Part shown: one piece after another, positions 24,351-32,142 of the stretch
Layout: every line of letters starts with the position of its first letter
Position numbering within the stretch: position 1 is the first letter of the stretch
Assembly: GCA_002353635.1 (NCBI GenBank)
Contig: DEKA01000039.1
Coordinates: forward strand, 597 to 36,057
Direction of reading: 5' to 3'
Length of the DNA: 35,461 bases
From: Lachnospiraceae bacterium UBA2734
Lineage (GTDB): Bacteria > Bacillota > Clostridia > Lachnospirales > Lachnospiraceae
Translations under genes and position numbers: made by a program
The notes under the pieces: model-generated
The model's database searches: none
The model's input: the letters and a program-made list of their open reading frames with translations, nothing else
What the model was told of the DNA's origin: nothing

Positions 24351-26186
24351 TCAGTCTGCGGATGATTTTTTCCCTTCGCTCTCTGCAGCTGTGGGGCCCT
24401 CTTCTGCAGGCTTCTCATCGGAAGGCTCTTCTTTCGAAGTCTCTTTGTCAGAAGTTTCCATATCATCTGCAGCCCCTATAGGTTCCTTCCCGGAGGACGC
24501 CTCTTTCGCCTTTTCCTCCTCAGTTGCTTTCGTCCCGCTGGCTATCACGTTTCCCTTTTCGGAAGGCTCTTTCTTCGCGCTCTCTTCTTCGGCAGACTTA
24601 TCCACTGAAGAATCGCCATCTGGCGCCGCTTCCTCTTCAGGCTCCTCAGCAGTGTCAGCGTCAGGTTTATCTTCCTCTTCCGCAGACTCTTCGTCTTTAT
24701 TCTCTTCCTCTTTGGATTCTTTATCTTCTACAGACTCCTCTGCAGACTTTTCGCCCTTGTTCTCTTCCTCTTCGGACTCCTCCGCGGGCTCTTCGTCCTT
24801 ATCTTTTACGGACTCCTCTGCAGACTCTTCATCCTTATCTTCCTCTTCGGACTCCTCCGCAGACTTTTCGTCCTTGTCCTCTTCGGACTCCTCCGCACGG
24901 TCAGCTTCTTTGTCCTCGCCAAGGAGATGTTTCTCCAGGTTTTCGAGCACCTCTTCTTTTGTCTCTTCTTCCTCTTCCACAGGTTCCGGCTCCGGCGCCC
25001 TGTACACGATCGGGACAGGGATACTTTCAGAGAACTGGCCGGGCACTCCAAGGAGCTGAAGAATGGTATCCGCGCAGAAGGTCATGCCAAAACTCGTTCC
25101 ATAGCTGATGCCGGGCTCAAGTTCCCTGCCATACATGAGAAGAGGCAGAAATTCTCTCGTGTGTCCGCCATGCCTTCGAAAGCCCGGATCGCATGCATGG
25201 TCACTCGTCACAATGAGCACATCGTCGTCCCTCATCTTCTTCATGAAGCCGGCGAGCCATGTGTCCAGCTCAGAGAGACTCTCTGCAAATCCGTCTATAT
25301 TCCTTCTGTGCGCAAAAAGCTTGTCAAAATCGGAGATATCAACAGCACAGAGACCATTCCAGTCAATTGCGGCATACTCCATCATCTTGTTCATGGCATC
25401 CGTGTTGCCCGTCGTGCGGATGGAGTCCGTGATGCCCGTTCCTGCCAGAGTATCCCTCACCTGACCAATGGCATAGACATCCTTCCCCTCTTCTTCGAGG
25501 ACTTCCGTAAGGATTTTTCTGTACGGTGGATAGCACAGCTCCTCCCGCATGTTCGTCCATCGAAATCCTCTCTCAGGTCTTCCGATAAATGTCCTCGCAA
25601 TGATGCGTCCAATGCCCAGATCTCCCTGGCACAGGTCGCGAAGGATCTCCGCATCGTGGAAGAGCTCCTCCCTTGTAATCTCACTCTCATGTCCGCAGAT
25701 CGTACAGGTGCTGTCGTCCCCCATAAAGAGGATGAGATCGCGGTGGCGCATCGCATATTCGCCGTAATCGCGAAGGACCTCTCCTTCCGGGTAAGTCTGG
25801 TTCACAATGATGCGGCTCCCCGTCTCATATTCAAGCCGCTCAATAAGCCGCATGGGGAATCCGTTCGGAAACGTCGGCATGTAGTAGGGATTGACCAGTC
25901 CAAAGAGTTCCCAGTGTCCATTGATGGAGTCCTTTCCTGCTGAGAGCTCCTGCAGCCTGCAGAACTGCCCCGTCGGCTCCTCCTGCTCAACAACGCTGCT
26001 GGTGAATGCATCCACAACGCCGTCAATGTTGAAAAGGCCAAGCCTCCGGAGGTTTGGAATGTCCATCTTATCGCTCCGGCACAGGCTCTTTAATGTGTTG
26101 CACCCTGCATCACCGTATTCTGCAGCATCCGGCGCAGCGCCGATGCCAAGACCGCTTAATATCATTAAAAAAACTCTCTTTGCCAT
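24351..26186 (-). CDS. Phosphopentomutase-like protein with substituted active site and acidic repeat tail
   Basis: Homologue of DeoB, the alkaline phosphatase-superfamily enzyme that interconverts (deoxy)ribose 1- and 5-phosphate. The first 395 or so residues align along their length: MAKRVFLMILSGLGIGAAPD, SAGKDSINGHWELFGL, DFDKLFAHRR (Asp286/288, His293), TSDHACDP (Asp329, His330) and GHTREFLPLL (His342). The Asp expected in the first motif (LDS-GIG in normal DeoB) is Ser11, and the phospho-acceptor Thr of GKDT is Ser87. Four other metal ligands remain. From about residue 400 to 611 runs a Glu/Lys/Ser/Asp-rich tail with imperfect repeats, absent from DeoB (about 390-400 residues). AGGAG precedes ATG 26186. 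It may be an altered or inactive enzyme; no deoxynucleoside salvage genes are adjacent. Confidence 0.82.
   Translation of the reverse strand: MAKRVFLMILSGLGIGAAPDAAEYGDAGCNTLKSLCRSDKMDIPNLRRLGLFNIDGVVDAFTSSVVEQEEPTGQFCRLQELSAGKDSINGHWELFGLVNPYYMPTFPNGFPMRLIERLEYETGSRIIVNQTYPEGEVLRDYGEYAMRHRDLILFMGDDSTCTICGHESEITREELFHDAEILRDLCQGDLGIGRIIARTFIGRPERGFRWTNMREELCYPPYRKILTEVLEEEGKDVYAIGQVRDTLAGTGITDSIRTTGNTDAMNKMMEYAAIDWNGLCAVDISDFDKLFAHRRNIDGFAESLSELDTWLAGFMKKMRDDDVLIVTSDHACDPGFRRHGGHTREFLPLLMYGRELEPGISYGTSFGMTFCADTILQLLGVPGQFSESIPVPIVYRAPEPEPVEEEEETKEEVLENLEKHLLGEDKEADRAEESEEDKDEKSAEESEEEDKDEESAEESVKDKDEEPAEESEEEENKGEKSAEESVEDKESKEEENKDEESAEEEDKPDADTAEEPEEEAAPDGDSSVDKSAEEESAKKEPSEKGNVIASGTKATEEEKAKEASSGKEPIGAADDMETSDKETSKEEPSDEKPAEEGPTAAESEGKKSSAD
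24733..24897 (-). repeat. Imperfect tandem repeats encoding the acidic tail
   Basis: On the plus strand the element GACTCCTCYGC recurs at 24733, 24775, 24811, 24850 and 24886. The spacings (42, 36, 39 and 36 bases) are all multiples of three. On the coding strand it gives repeated units such as EESAEESEEEDKD. Related but more diverged copies extend to about 24400. The pattern suggests expansion by replication slippage with the reading frame kept. Confidence 0.85.
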
Positions 26187-26238
26187 TTCACTCCTGTAAC
26201 AGTTACCACGATCTGATAATCATTCCACACCCGATCTC

Positions 26239-27393
26239 TCAAAGGTGCTTCTTTCCTCTCTGCAGTGCCTCTTTCAGCGTCTTGATGACAGTCTCCGCCT
26301 CTTCCTCCGTATTCTCCGGGCCGATGGTAAAGCGCAGCGTTCCCTTCGCTCTGGCCTCATCCCCGGAAAGCGCCATGATGACATGAGAGGGCGTCACCGC
26401 ACCGGTAGTGCATGCGCTGCCGGAAGAAGCGCAGATGCCAGCAAAATCAAGGCTGATCAGCAGCGCATCACTTGTCCGTCCGGGAAAAGAGACACTGATA
26501 TTGCCCGGCAGCCTCTCTTTCCCCGGCAGCGGACCATTCCATATCATACCACAGTCTCCAAATGACTCTTTCAGTCGATGAAAATAATACTCCTGAAGGC
26601 TGCGTTCCTTCTTCGCATCTTCCTCTCTCATGGCATTTGCCTCTGCAGCCGCAGCGGCAAAGCCTGCAGCACCGGCTGTGTTCTCCGTGCCGGCTCTGCG
26701 CCCCCGCTCCTGAGGGCCTCCATGAATAAATCCCTGAATGTTCACGCCCTGCCGCAGATAGAGAAAACCTATTCCCCTGGGTCCGCCGATCTTGTGGGCG
26801 CTGGCGGAGAGGAGATCGACAGAGAGATCTCTGACATTGATCGGAATTTTGCAGTAGGCCTGCACGGCATCAGTGTGAAACAGCGCACCATAGCGGTGCG
26901 CCGTCTCTGCAAGGGCTCCGATCTCTTCGATCGTCCCGATCTCATTGTTGGCCGTCATGACGGAGACGAGGGCTGTGTCCGGATGCTCTTTAAGGGCAGA
27001 CTCCAGATCGTCCGCACGAATCCTTCCCTCGGCATCCGGGGAAAGGAGCGTCACAGAAAAGCCACGGCTCTCCAGATATGCACAGGTGTGAAGAACCGCA
27101 TGATGCTCGATGGCAGATACGATGAGGTGACGCCTGTCCCCAGCTGTCTCCATCGCACCGATCAGTGCCCAATTGTCGCTCTCACTGCCTCCGGAGGTAA
27201 AATAAATCTCATCCCACCTCGCGCCTATGGTATCCGCAAGAATATCTCTCGCTCTGTTCAATTCTGCCCGCGCACTTCTTGCGGGTCCGTAAGAGGCGCT
27301 GGGGTTGCCCCAGTTCTCCCTGGCTGCTCTCAGCATTTCTCTGACAGCGCATTCGCGCATAGGCACAGCCGCCGCGTGATCAAGATAGATCAT
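26239..27393 (-). CDS. Cysteine desulfurase, NifS/IscS-like
   Basis: PLP enzyme moving sulfur from cysteine to an acceptor for Fe-S clusters, thiolated tRNA or cofactors; about 384 residues. It shows MIYLDHAAAVPM at the start, TSGGSESDNWAL, IEHHAVLHT, NNEIGTIEEI, DAVQAYCKIPI, the PLP-binding Lys in SASAHKIGGPRGIGFLYLR, GTENTAGAAG, and the catalytic Cys loop SGSACTTGAVTPSHV. LDHAAAVP differs from the usual LDNAATTP. I place the start at ATG 27393 because relatives begin MIYLD and GAGGAG lies 11 bases upstream; GTG at 27405 is the alternative but overlaps that element. It begins 16 bases after rsmF in the long operon. No scaffold (iscU) or mnmA partner is seen nearby. Confidence 0.92.
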   Translation of the reverse strand: MIYLDHAAAVPMRECAVREMLRAARENWGNPSASYGPARSARAELNRARDILADTIGARWDEIYFTSGGSESDNWALIGAMETAGDRRHLIVSAIEHHAVLHTCAYLESRGFSVTLLSPDAEGRIRADDLESALKEHPDTALVSVMTANNEIGTIEEIGALAETAHRYGALFHTDAVQAYCKIPINVRDLSVDLLSASAHKIGGPRGIGFLYLRQGVNIQGFIHGGPQERGRRAGTENTAGAAGFAAAAAEANAMREEDAKKERSLQEYYFHRLKESFGDCGMIWNGPLPGKERLPGNISVSFPGRTSDALLISLDFAGICASSGSACTTGAVTPSHVIMALSGDEARAKGTLRFTIGPENTEEEAETVIKTLKEALQRGKKHL

Positions 27394-27409
27394 TGATTTG
27401 CTCACTCCT

Positions 27410-29032
27410 CTAATACTGTGTCCTGAGCCCTTTCGGGTAATGATTCTTCAGCATGCCGCCTGCCGCCTTTGCCCAGCCAAGGGAGTATCCGTCCGTGCAG
27501 ACCAGATACCATCCTTTCCATGCGGGATCACAAGGGATAGATACGCCGTGCAGAAAGGCTGCAATCTCCTGACTATCCGCAGGCCAGCTGACACTCCTTT
27601 GGCAGTCCTCTCTGCGCAGAGTCAGCGCCAGTGCGTGGGAGGGCTCAAAACGATTCTTTTTCATCGTGCCAAGCGCAAGTCCCGGCCGAAGAACCCGCAG
27701 TCCGGAGAGCGGCAGTGCACAGGGCAGCAGGGATACATCTTCGCCAAAGCAGACGATCTCTCCGCCCTTACCGGCCAGGATCTGTGCTGCGTCGGGTGTC
27801 AGCGCTTCTTCTGCAAAAGATAGAAAAGCTTCTCTTCCCTGTTCCTGCGCGGCGCGCAAAGACTGTCCCCGGCCTTTCTTTTTCTCTCTGCCGCGCGGAG
27901 CAAAGCCCCTGCGATCAGGCGCTCCCGCCTTCAGGCACGCGGCATTCTTATTACCCGCATCACCAACTGTCCTTCCGGACTTCTCCCCCGGCAGATCTGC
28001 GGCACCGCTGTTCTCCCTATCGTTTCCTGTGCTGCCCGCAAAATCCGCCTTGTTCAGCGCTGCCAGGAAATGTCCCTCTCCGCGCAGATTCTGCGGCCAC
28101 AGGCGCACTGTCCGTTTCATTTCTTCCCGGATCTCTTCCGGCACATCGCCGCTGCACCACGCCCCGCATCCGCAGGAGAAGCCGAATTCGGCCATTAATC
28201 CGCCAAGTGCCGCAGGCAAATCTTCCATGGATAACCCCGGATGGCGCATCAGAAGGTGCGCAATGCTCCCCTCGTCCTCTTCCGGCGCAAAGGTGCACGT
28301 CGAATAGATCAGCGTGCCGCCGCTCCTCAGCATCACGCAGGCAGATTCCAGAATTTCCTCCTGGCGCTTTGCGCAAGTCTCCACATTCTCCTGACTCCAC
28401 ATCGAGAGGGCCTGCTCCTCCTTGCGGAACATCCCCTCTCCGGAGCACGGTGCATCCACGATGATGCGATCAAAAAAAGAGGGAAAGAGCGAAGCCAGAT
28501 CAGCAGGCGCCATATTCGTCACGACGGCATTGCGGATGCCCATTCTCTCCACGTTCTGGGAGAGAATCCTTGCCCGGCCCGGGTCGATCTCATTGCTCAC
28601 AAGAAGACCCTCTCCATCCATCATGCCCGCCAGCTGTGTCGTCTTCCCCCCAGGTGCTGCACACAGATCCAGAATCCTCTCTCCGGGCCTTGCACCGGAG
28701 AGGGCGGCGACTGCCATCGCGCTCGCCTCCTGCATGTAATAAAGGCCTGCGTCGTGAAAGGCCAGCCTCCCCGGACGGATTCGCTCACTCTGTGCGCCGC
28801 CGGCACCGGCAGAGGCAGTCTCCTCTCCGTAATAGAAGCCGTGGGGCGCCCACGGAACGGGCGACAAGGTACCGGGGAAGAGAGAGAGAAGGGCGCTGTC
28901 CGTTATTTTCAGAGGGTTTACGCGAAGAGACAAGGCCCTTGGTCTGTCATAAGAAGCAAGAAAGCGCCTGTACTGCTCCTCTCCGAGCATTCTCTTCATT
29001 CTGTCTCTGAACGCCTGCGGCAGTTCCATCAT
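27410..29032 (-). CDS. rsmF: RsmF-type rRNA cytosine-C5 methyltransferase
   Basis: SAM-dependent RNA m5C methyltransferase of the NOL1/NOP2/Sun family, 540 residues. It shows LSLRVNPLK (about 34-42), the SAM loop LDLCAAPGGKTTQLAG (121-136), VDAPCSGEGMFRKE (192-205) with a Pro-Cys motif, and LIYSTCTFAPEEDEG (241-255) carrying the catalytic Cys. The C-terminal region (about 400-540) matches the RsmF-specific domains, including SHALALTLRREDC and the final GWAKAAGGMLKNHYPKGLR. Residues about 330-395 are a Gly/Lys/Arg-rich low-complexity insert not expected in the family, which also lengthens the protein beyond the usual 450-480. AGGAG lies upstream of the double ATG at 29032/29029. It begins 66 bases after nrdG. 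Confidence 0.93.
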   Translation of the reverse strand: MMELPQAFRDRMKRMLGEEQYRRFLASYDRPRALSLRVNPLKITDSALLSLFPGTLSPVPWAPHGFYYGEETASAGAGGAQSERIRPGRLAFHDAGLYYMQEASAMAVAALSGARPGERILDLCAAPGGKTTQLAGMMDGEGLLVSNEIDPGRARILSQNVERMGIRNAVVTNMAPADLASLFPSFFDRIIVDAPCSGEGMFRKEEQALSMWSQENVETCAKRQEEILESACVMLRSGGTLIYSTCTFAPEEDEGSIAHLLMRHPGLSMEDLPAALGGLMAEFGFSCGCGAWCSGDVPEEIREEMKRTVRLWPQNLRGEGHFLAALNKADFAGSTGNDRENSGAADLPGEKSGRTVGDAGNKNAACLKAGAPDRRGFAPRGREKKKGRGQSLRAAQEQGREAFLSFAEEALTPDAAQILAGKGGEIVCFGEDVSLLPCALPLSGLRVLRPGLALGTMKKNRFEPSHALALTLRREDCQRSVSWPADSQEIAAFLHGVSIPCDPAWKGWYLVCTDGYSLGWAKAAGGMLKNHYPKGLRTQY

Positions 29033-29098
29033 CTGTCTCCTACTCTCTGCGCATCGCGCGGCGAAGGTTATGCACTGATCTTTTTGCTCCCCTTCTCA

Positions 29099-29650
29099 TC
29101 ACTGTTCTCTGCGCACCGCGCGACGAAGATCCTCTGCGCGCACGGATCCCGGCAGGTTCTCCCGTCCGCTCATGCTGATCAGCCTCTGGTTGCTGCTGCC
29201 GCGGAAAAGGAGCGTGATATCCTTCTTCTCCAGAACGAACTCGCCGTCCACCAGCATGTCCAGACAGGAGAGGAATTCATCAGTGACCTCCGTGTGGGCC
29301 CGTCCGTCCTGCGCAAAGATATCTGTCTCATAGGTGTAGCCCGAGTAGCACCAGATGGTCTTCTCCGGCATCTCCTTATGCACGCGGCGAAGGAGCGGCA
29401 TCAGAGCCCTCTGGTTGTCCGGCTCGAGAGGCTCACCGCCAAGAAGGGAGAGCCCTGCAATATACGAGGGCTGAAGAGAAGCGATGATCTCATCCTCCAC
29501 CTCCTTCGTATACGGCTTGCCGTAGGCAAAATCCCAGGCGATCTCATTGAAGCACCCCTTGCAGTGGTGCGTGCATCCGCTCACGAACAGACTCGTCCGC
29601 ACGCCGGTGCCGTTTGCGATATCACAGTATTTGATCTCTGCGTAGTTCAT
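29099..29650 (-). CDS. nrdG: Anaerobic ribonucleotide reductase activating protein
   Basis: Radical SAM enzyme that installs the glycyl radical on NrdD for anaerobic deoxynucleotide synthesis; 183 residues. It starts MNYAEIKYCDIANGTGVRTS and carries the CTHHCKGC cluster motif (CX3CX2C) binding the 4Fe-4S centre. IAGLSLLGGEPLEPDNQRAL and IWCYSGYTYE follow, all NrdG hallmarks. Length is normal. The open frame extends upstream to 29995, but that part overlaps the flavin reductase gene out of frame and reads as nonsense. ATG 29650 with GAGG eight bases upstream, four bases after the previous stop, is the start. nrdD, normally adjacent, is not in the window. Confidence 0.96.
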   Translation of the reverse strand: MNYAEIKYCDIANGTGVRTSLFVSGCTHHCKGCFNEIAWDFAYGKPYTKEVEDEIIASLQPSYIAGLSLLGGEPLEPDNQRALMPLLRRVHKEMPEKTIWCYSGYTYETDIFAQDGRAHTEVTDEFLSCLDMLVDGEFVLEKKDITLLFRGSSNQRLISMSGRENLPGSVRAEDLRRAVRREQ

Positions 29651-29654
29651 CACG

Positions 29655-30515
29655 TCATCCTCTTCCCGGAGACTTCGATCCTCTCCGGACGTTCCCAGAT
29701 CCGCTGTCCTCACCTTTTCCTTTCGGAAAATACCTGCTGCCCGCATTCTTCCCGGCCTTCGCCGGTGCCTTGTCTCTTCCTTCCGGGCCGCGTCCCTGCA
29801 CGGAAAAGCCGAATTTGCCCAGATACCGGCCAAGCCCGTAATATTCGCCATGCGAATAGGCGAGAAGATGTGCCTTCTCCAGTGCGAATCTTCCCTTCTC
29901 ATCCAGATACTGCGGGTCGATGTCCGTACTGAGGACCCGTGCAATGAACATGTCGTGGCTCCCGAGGTGAAGGATCTGCTCAACGTGGCACTCAAGATTC
30001 ACCGGGCTCTGCGCGATGCCGGGTGCCTTCACATGAAGAGATTTTGTCTTTTTCAGATGCAGACGTTCGAACTTGTCCTCATCTCTTCCGGAGCGAACGC
30101 CGGCATAGTCCACAGCGCGCACCATCTCTTCTGTCGTGACAGCCAGCACGAACTCTCCCGTCCTCTCAATAATATCGTGGGAATAGCGCTGCGGCCGGAT
30201 AGATACGGAGACCATCACAGGGTCACTGCACACGGTGCCTGCCCAGGCCGCTGTCATCACGTTCGCTCTGCCTTGCTCATCCATGCAGCTGACAAGGACA
30301 GCAGGCAGGGGATAGAGCATGTTGGAGGGACGCCAGTACTGGATTCCCTTGTTCTGCGCGTCGGAATCCTTCCTGCCGCCGGCCTCTCTGCCTGCCCATT
30401 CACGGTCGTCTCTTCGCTCCAGCCTGCCAATGGGTTCTTTCCTTCCGGCTTCTTTCTTTTGATTTTTCCCGTCAGGGCCGCTTCGCACTGCGCCTTCTCT
30501 TTTTTTCTCTCTCAT
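29655..30515 (-). CDS. Flavin reductase-like FMN-binding protein with basic N- and C-terminal extensions
   Basis: Member of the flavin reductase-like (FMN-binding split barrel) family, 286 residues. The core (about 57-238) reads QYWRPSNMLYPLPAVLVSCM, TAAWAGTVCSDPVMVSVSIR, VRAVDYAGVRSGRDEDKFER, SPVNLECHVEQILHLGSHDM and LAYSHGEYYGLGRYLGKFGF. Such proteins reduce or bind FMN, often in oxygen stress or electron transfer. Before the core are about 55 residues rich in Lys, Arg, Glu and Gly; after it about 48 residues rich in Gly, Lys, Ser and Arg. Typical relatives lack both. The start is supported by GGGAG seven bases before ATG 30515, 15 bases after the patatin stop. Partner unknown. Confidence 0.9.
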   Translation of the reverse strand: MREKKREGAVRSGPDGKNQKKEAGRKEPIGRLERRDDREWAGREAGGRKDSDAQNKGIQYWRPSNMLYPLPAVLVSCMDEQGRANVMTAAWAGTVCSDPVMVSVSIRPQRYSHDIIERTGEFVLAVTTEEMVRAVDYAGVRSGRDEDKFERLHLKKTKSLHVKAPGIAQSPVNLECHVEQILHLGSHDMFIARVLSTDIDPQYLDEKGRFALEKAHLLAYSHGEYYGLGRYLGKFGFSVQGRGPEGRDKAPAKAGKNAGSRYFPKGKGEDSGSGNVRRGSKSPGRG

Positions 30516-30530
30516 ATTTCCGCTCCCGGT

Positions 30531-31418
30531 TTACTGCGCCAGGATCCTCTTTGTGTCGGCATACCCAAGCTGCTCGCGCTCCTGCATCTTCTCCCTGCGA
30601 AAATCCAGTGTTCCCTGATGCGGACGTTCCTCAAGAGGCTTCGAAGGCCTGATTTCAATGACCCTTGTGTCTCTCCTCCGCAGGGCATCCAGAACCTCCG
30701 GATCTGCCTGATCATCCGGCTTGAGGTAACCGACAACGAGGACATCAAGGTCAGTGTGCAGAAATGCATCTGCGGGTATCTTATCCCCGCGCGCACCCGC
30801 GGGACTCCCCTCAGGGACCACGCCGCCGTCCGAGAGGAAATCACCTCCGTACGGCACCGCCGGCGCGATGCCCGGAAGGCATGCGCTCGCAATAACCAGA
30901 AGGCGCTGGTCGGCAGGCTTTTCTTCATTCAGGCGGAACAGAACCGGGCCATTCTTCTTCCTGGAATAGCATCCTGCCTGCACACTGATCTTGTTCTCTT
31001 TGAGAGCACTGTCCGGAAAGAACTGCTTCGCGAAGGCAAGAACCTGCCCGGCGAAATCTCTCCCGTCATTATTGCCGGCGCAGGAAGTATTTCCTTCTCT
31101 TCCTGTGGAGTCCCCTGCCGTCTCTTGATCTGCCCCGCTTCCCTCTGTCGGAGCATCCGTCTCACCTTTTGCGGCGGGCATCATCGCATTCACCGCATCG
31201 CCAAGAGCGCCAAGGAGCTTCTTTACTCCGTCATTGCCATAAAGCGCGTAGGAAAGTGCATTCAGTGCGCCGATTGATGTCCCCGCCAGAAGGAGGTGTT
31301 CCGGATCCCTTGAAAGTCCCGCCTCTTCCAAAGCGCGGAACATTCCCACCTGATACGCTCCCTTTGCGCCGCCCCCGGAGAGAACGACGCCTGTTGTCAT
31401 GCCGCTGAGATCTGTCAT
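30531..31418 (-). CDS. Patatin-like phospholipase
   Basis: Predicted lipid acyl hydrolase, 295 residues. It has the oxyanion-hole motif LSGGGAKGAYQVGMFRALEE (about 13-32), the nucleophile elbow GTSIG with Ser48, and FLSDGGVVPEGSP, whose Asp completes the Ser-Asp dyad. There is no signal peptide, so it probably acts in the cytoplasm or at the inner face of the membrane. An Ala/Gly/Asp/Thr-rich insert of about 40 residues (ETDAPTEGSGADQETAGDST and neighbours) interrupts the domain. I chose ATG 31418 because AAGGA lies about eight bases upstream; the frame is open to 31547, but that part overlaps the HAD gene and is not patatin-like. It follows the HAD gene after 94 bases. Confidence 0.92.
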   Translation of the reverse strand: MTDLSGMTTGVVLSGGGAKGAYQVGMFRALEEAGLSRDPEHLLLAGTSIGALNALSYALYGNDGVKKLLGALGDAVNAMMPAAKGETDAPTEGSGADQETAGDSTGREGNTSCAGNNDGRDFAGQVLAFAKQFFPDSALKENKISVQAGCYSRKKNGPVLFRLNEEKPADQRLLVIASACLPGIAPAVPYGGDFLSDGGVVPEGSPAGARGDKIPADAFLHTDLDVLVVGYLKPDDQADPEVLDALRRRDTRVIEIRPSKPLEERPHQGTLDFRREKMQEREQLGYADTKRILAQ

Positions 31419-31512
31419 GCCCGTTTTCCTTTCGTCTGCCGCGATTCCTGCAGAGGTAATCTGCTCACGAATTGTCGGCGAATCACGGCTGTACCAATAT
31501 TCGCCCTGAAGA

Positions 31513-32142
31513 TCATCTGCCCCGCTGCCCGGACGTAAGAATCTCATCCAGCTTCTTCGAAAGTGCTGCCCGCCCTGTCACAAGAAACCCTGGAATGCCA
31601 AGTGCTGCCGCACCGTCTATATTTTCAGCCCTGTCGTCAAAAAAGAGGCATTCCTGCGGCTGCAGACCATACCGGTGCAGGAGTGCTTCATAGATCGGCG
31701 GATCAGGCTTGCACTGGTGCAGCATATACGAGACCATCCAGCCGTCGAGGTCCTTTGCAAAATCGGCGTACTCGATGTGCTTGGCAAAGAGTGTCTTTGG
31801 ATAGTTGGAGAGAATGAAAATCCGAAATCCTGCCGATTTCAGTGCGTGTACCCTATCCCAGATCTCGGGCCTTGGCGCCTCCATGTATTCGCCGTGGCGG
31901 ATGAACCAGGTGATGACCTTTGCATCTGCCGGATACTTCGCCGCAAAGGCTGCGATGATCTCCTCATCGCTCTTTACCCCGAGGTCGAACTGGTGCCAGA
32001 GTCTGTCCGGTTCATCGAACATCTCCCTGCCGACCCGCTCAGCCTCCTCTGCAGAGAGGCCGTAATCCATCAGCATCGCCTTCCAGCGGTAGCTGACGAG
32101 AACATCCCCGAAATCGAAAATAAGATTGCGCAGTTCACTCAT
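31513..32142 (-). CDS. HAD-family hydrolase, YihX-like
   Basis: Haloacid dehalogenase-superfamily phosphatase, 209 residues. Motif I is IFDFGDVLVSY (nucleophile Asp at about residue 10, with Gly at the +2 position where many phosphatases have a second Asp, as in YihX relatives). Motif II is FRIFILSNYPK, motif III lies around QCKPDPPIYEALL, and motif IV is CLFFDDRAENIDGAAALGI. YihX-like proteins dephosphorylate sugar phosphates such as glucose 1-phosphate; the substrate here is not known. ATG 32142 overlaps the stop of the preceding gene by one base, so translation is coupled to it. Confidence 0.92.
   Translation of the reverse strand: MSELRNLIFDFGDVLVSYRWKAMLMDYGLSAEEAERVGREMFDEPDRLWHQFDLGVKSDEEIIAAFAAKYPADAKVITWFIRHGEYMEAPRPEIWDRVHALKSAGFRIFILSNYPKTLFAKHIEYADFAKDLDGWMVSYMLHQCKPDPPIYEALLHRYGLQPQECLFFDDRAENIDGAAALGIPGFLVTGRAALSKKLDEILTSGQRGR

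Noticed and set aside
24733..24897. Evenly spaced repeats considered as a CRISPR array
   Set aside because: The spacing is in whole codons, units are similar throughout with no unique spacers, and they lie within an open reading frame.
24391..25059. Ser/Phe-rich plus-strand frame that looks like a serine-repeat adhesin
   Set aside because: It is the reverse complement of the Glu/Lys/Ser repeat tail; repeats keep several frames open. It lacks a signal peptide and a start site.
29651..29995. N-terminal extension of nrdG by 115 codons
   Set aside because: It overlaps the flavin reductase gene out of frame, reads as low-quality sequence, and a proper start exists at 29650.
31419..31547. Upstream extension of the patatin frame
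   Set aside because: It overlaps the end of the HAD gene and precedes the ribosome binding site at about 31430; family homology begins after 31418.
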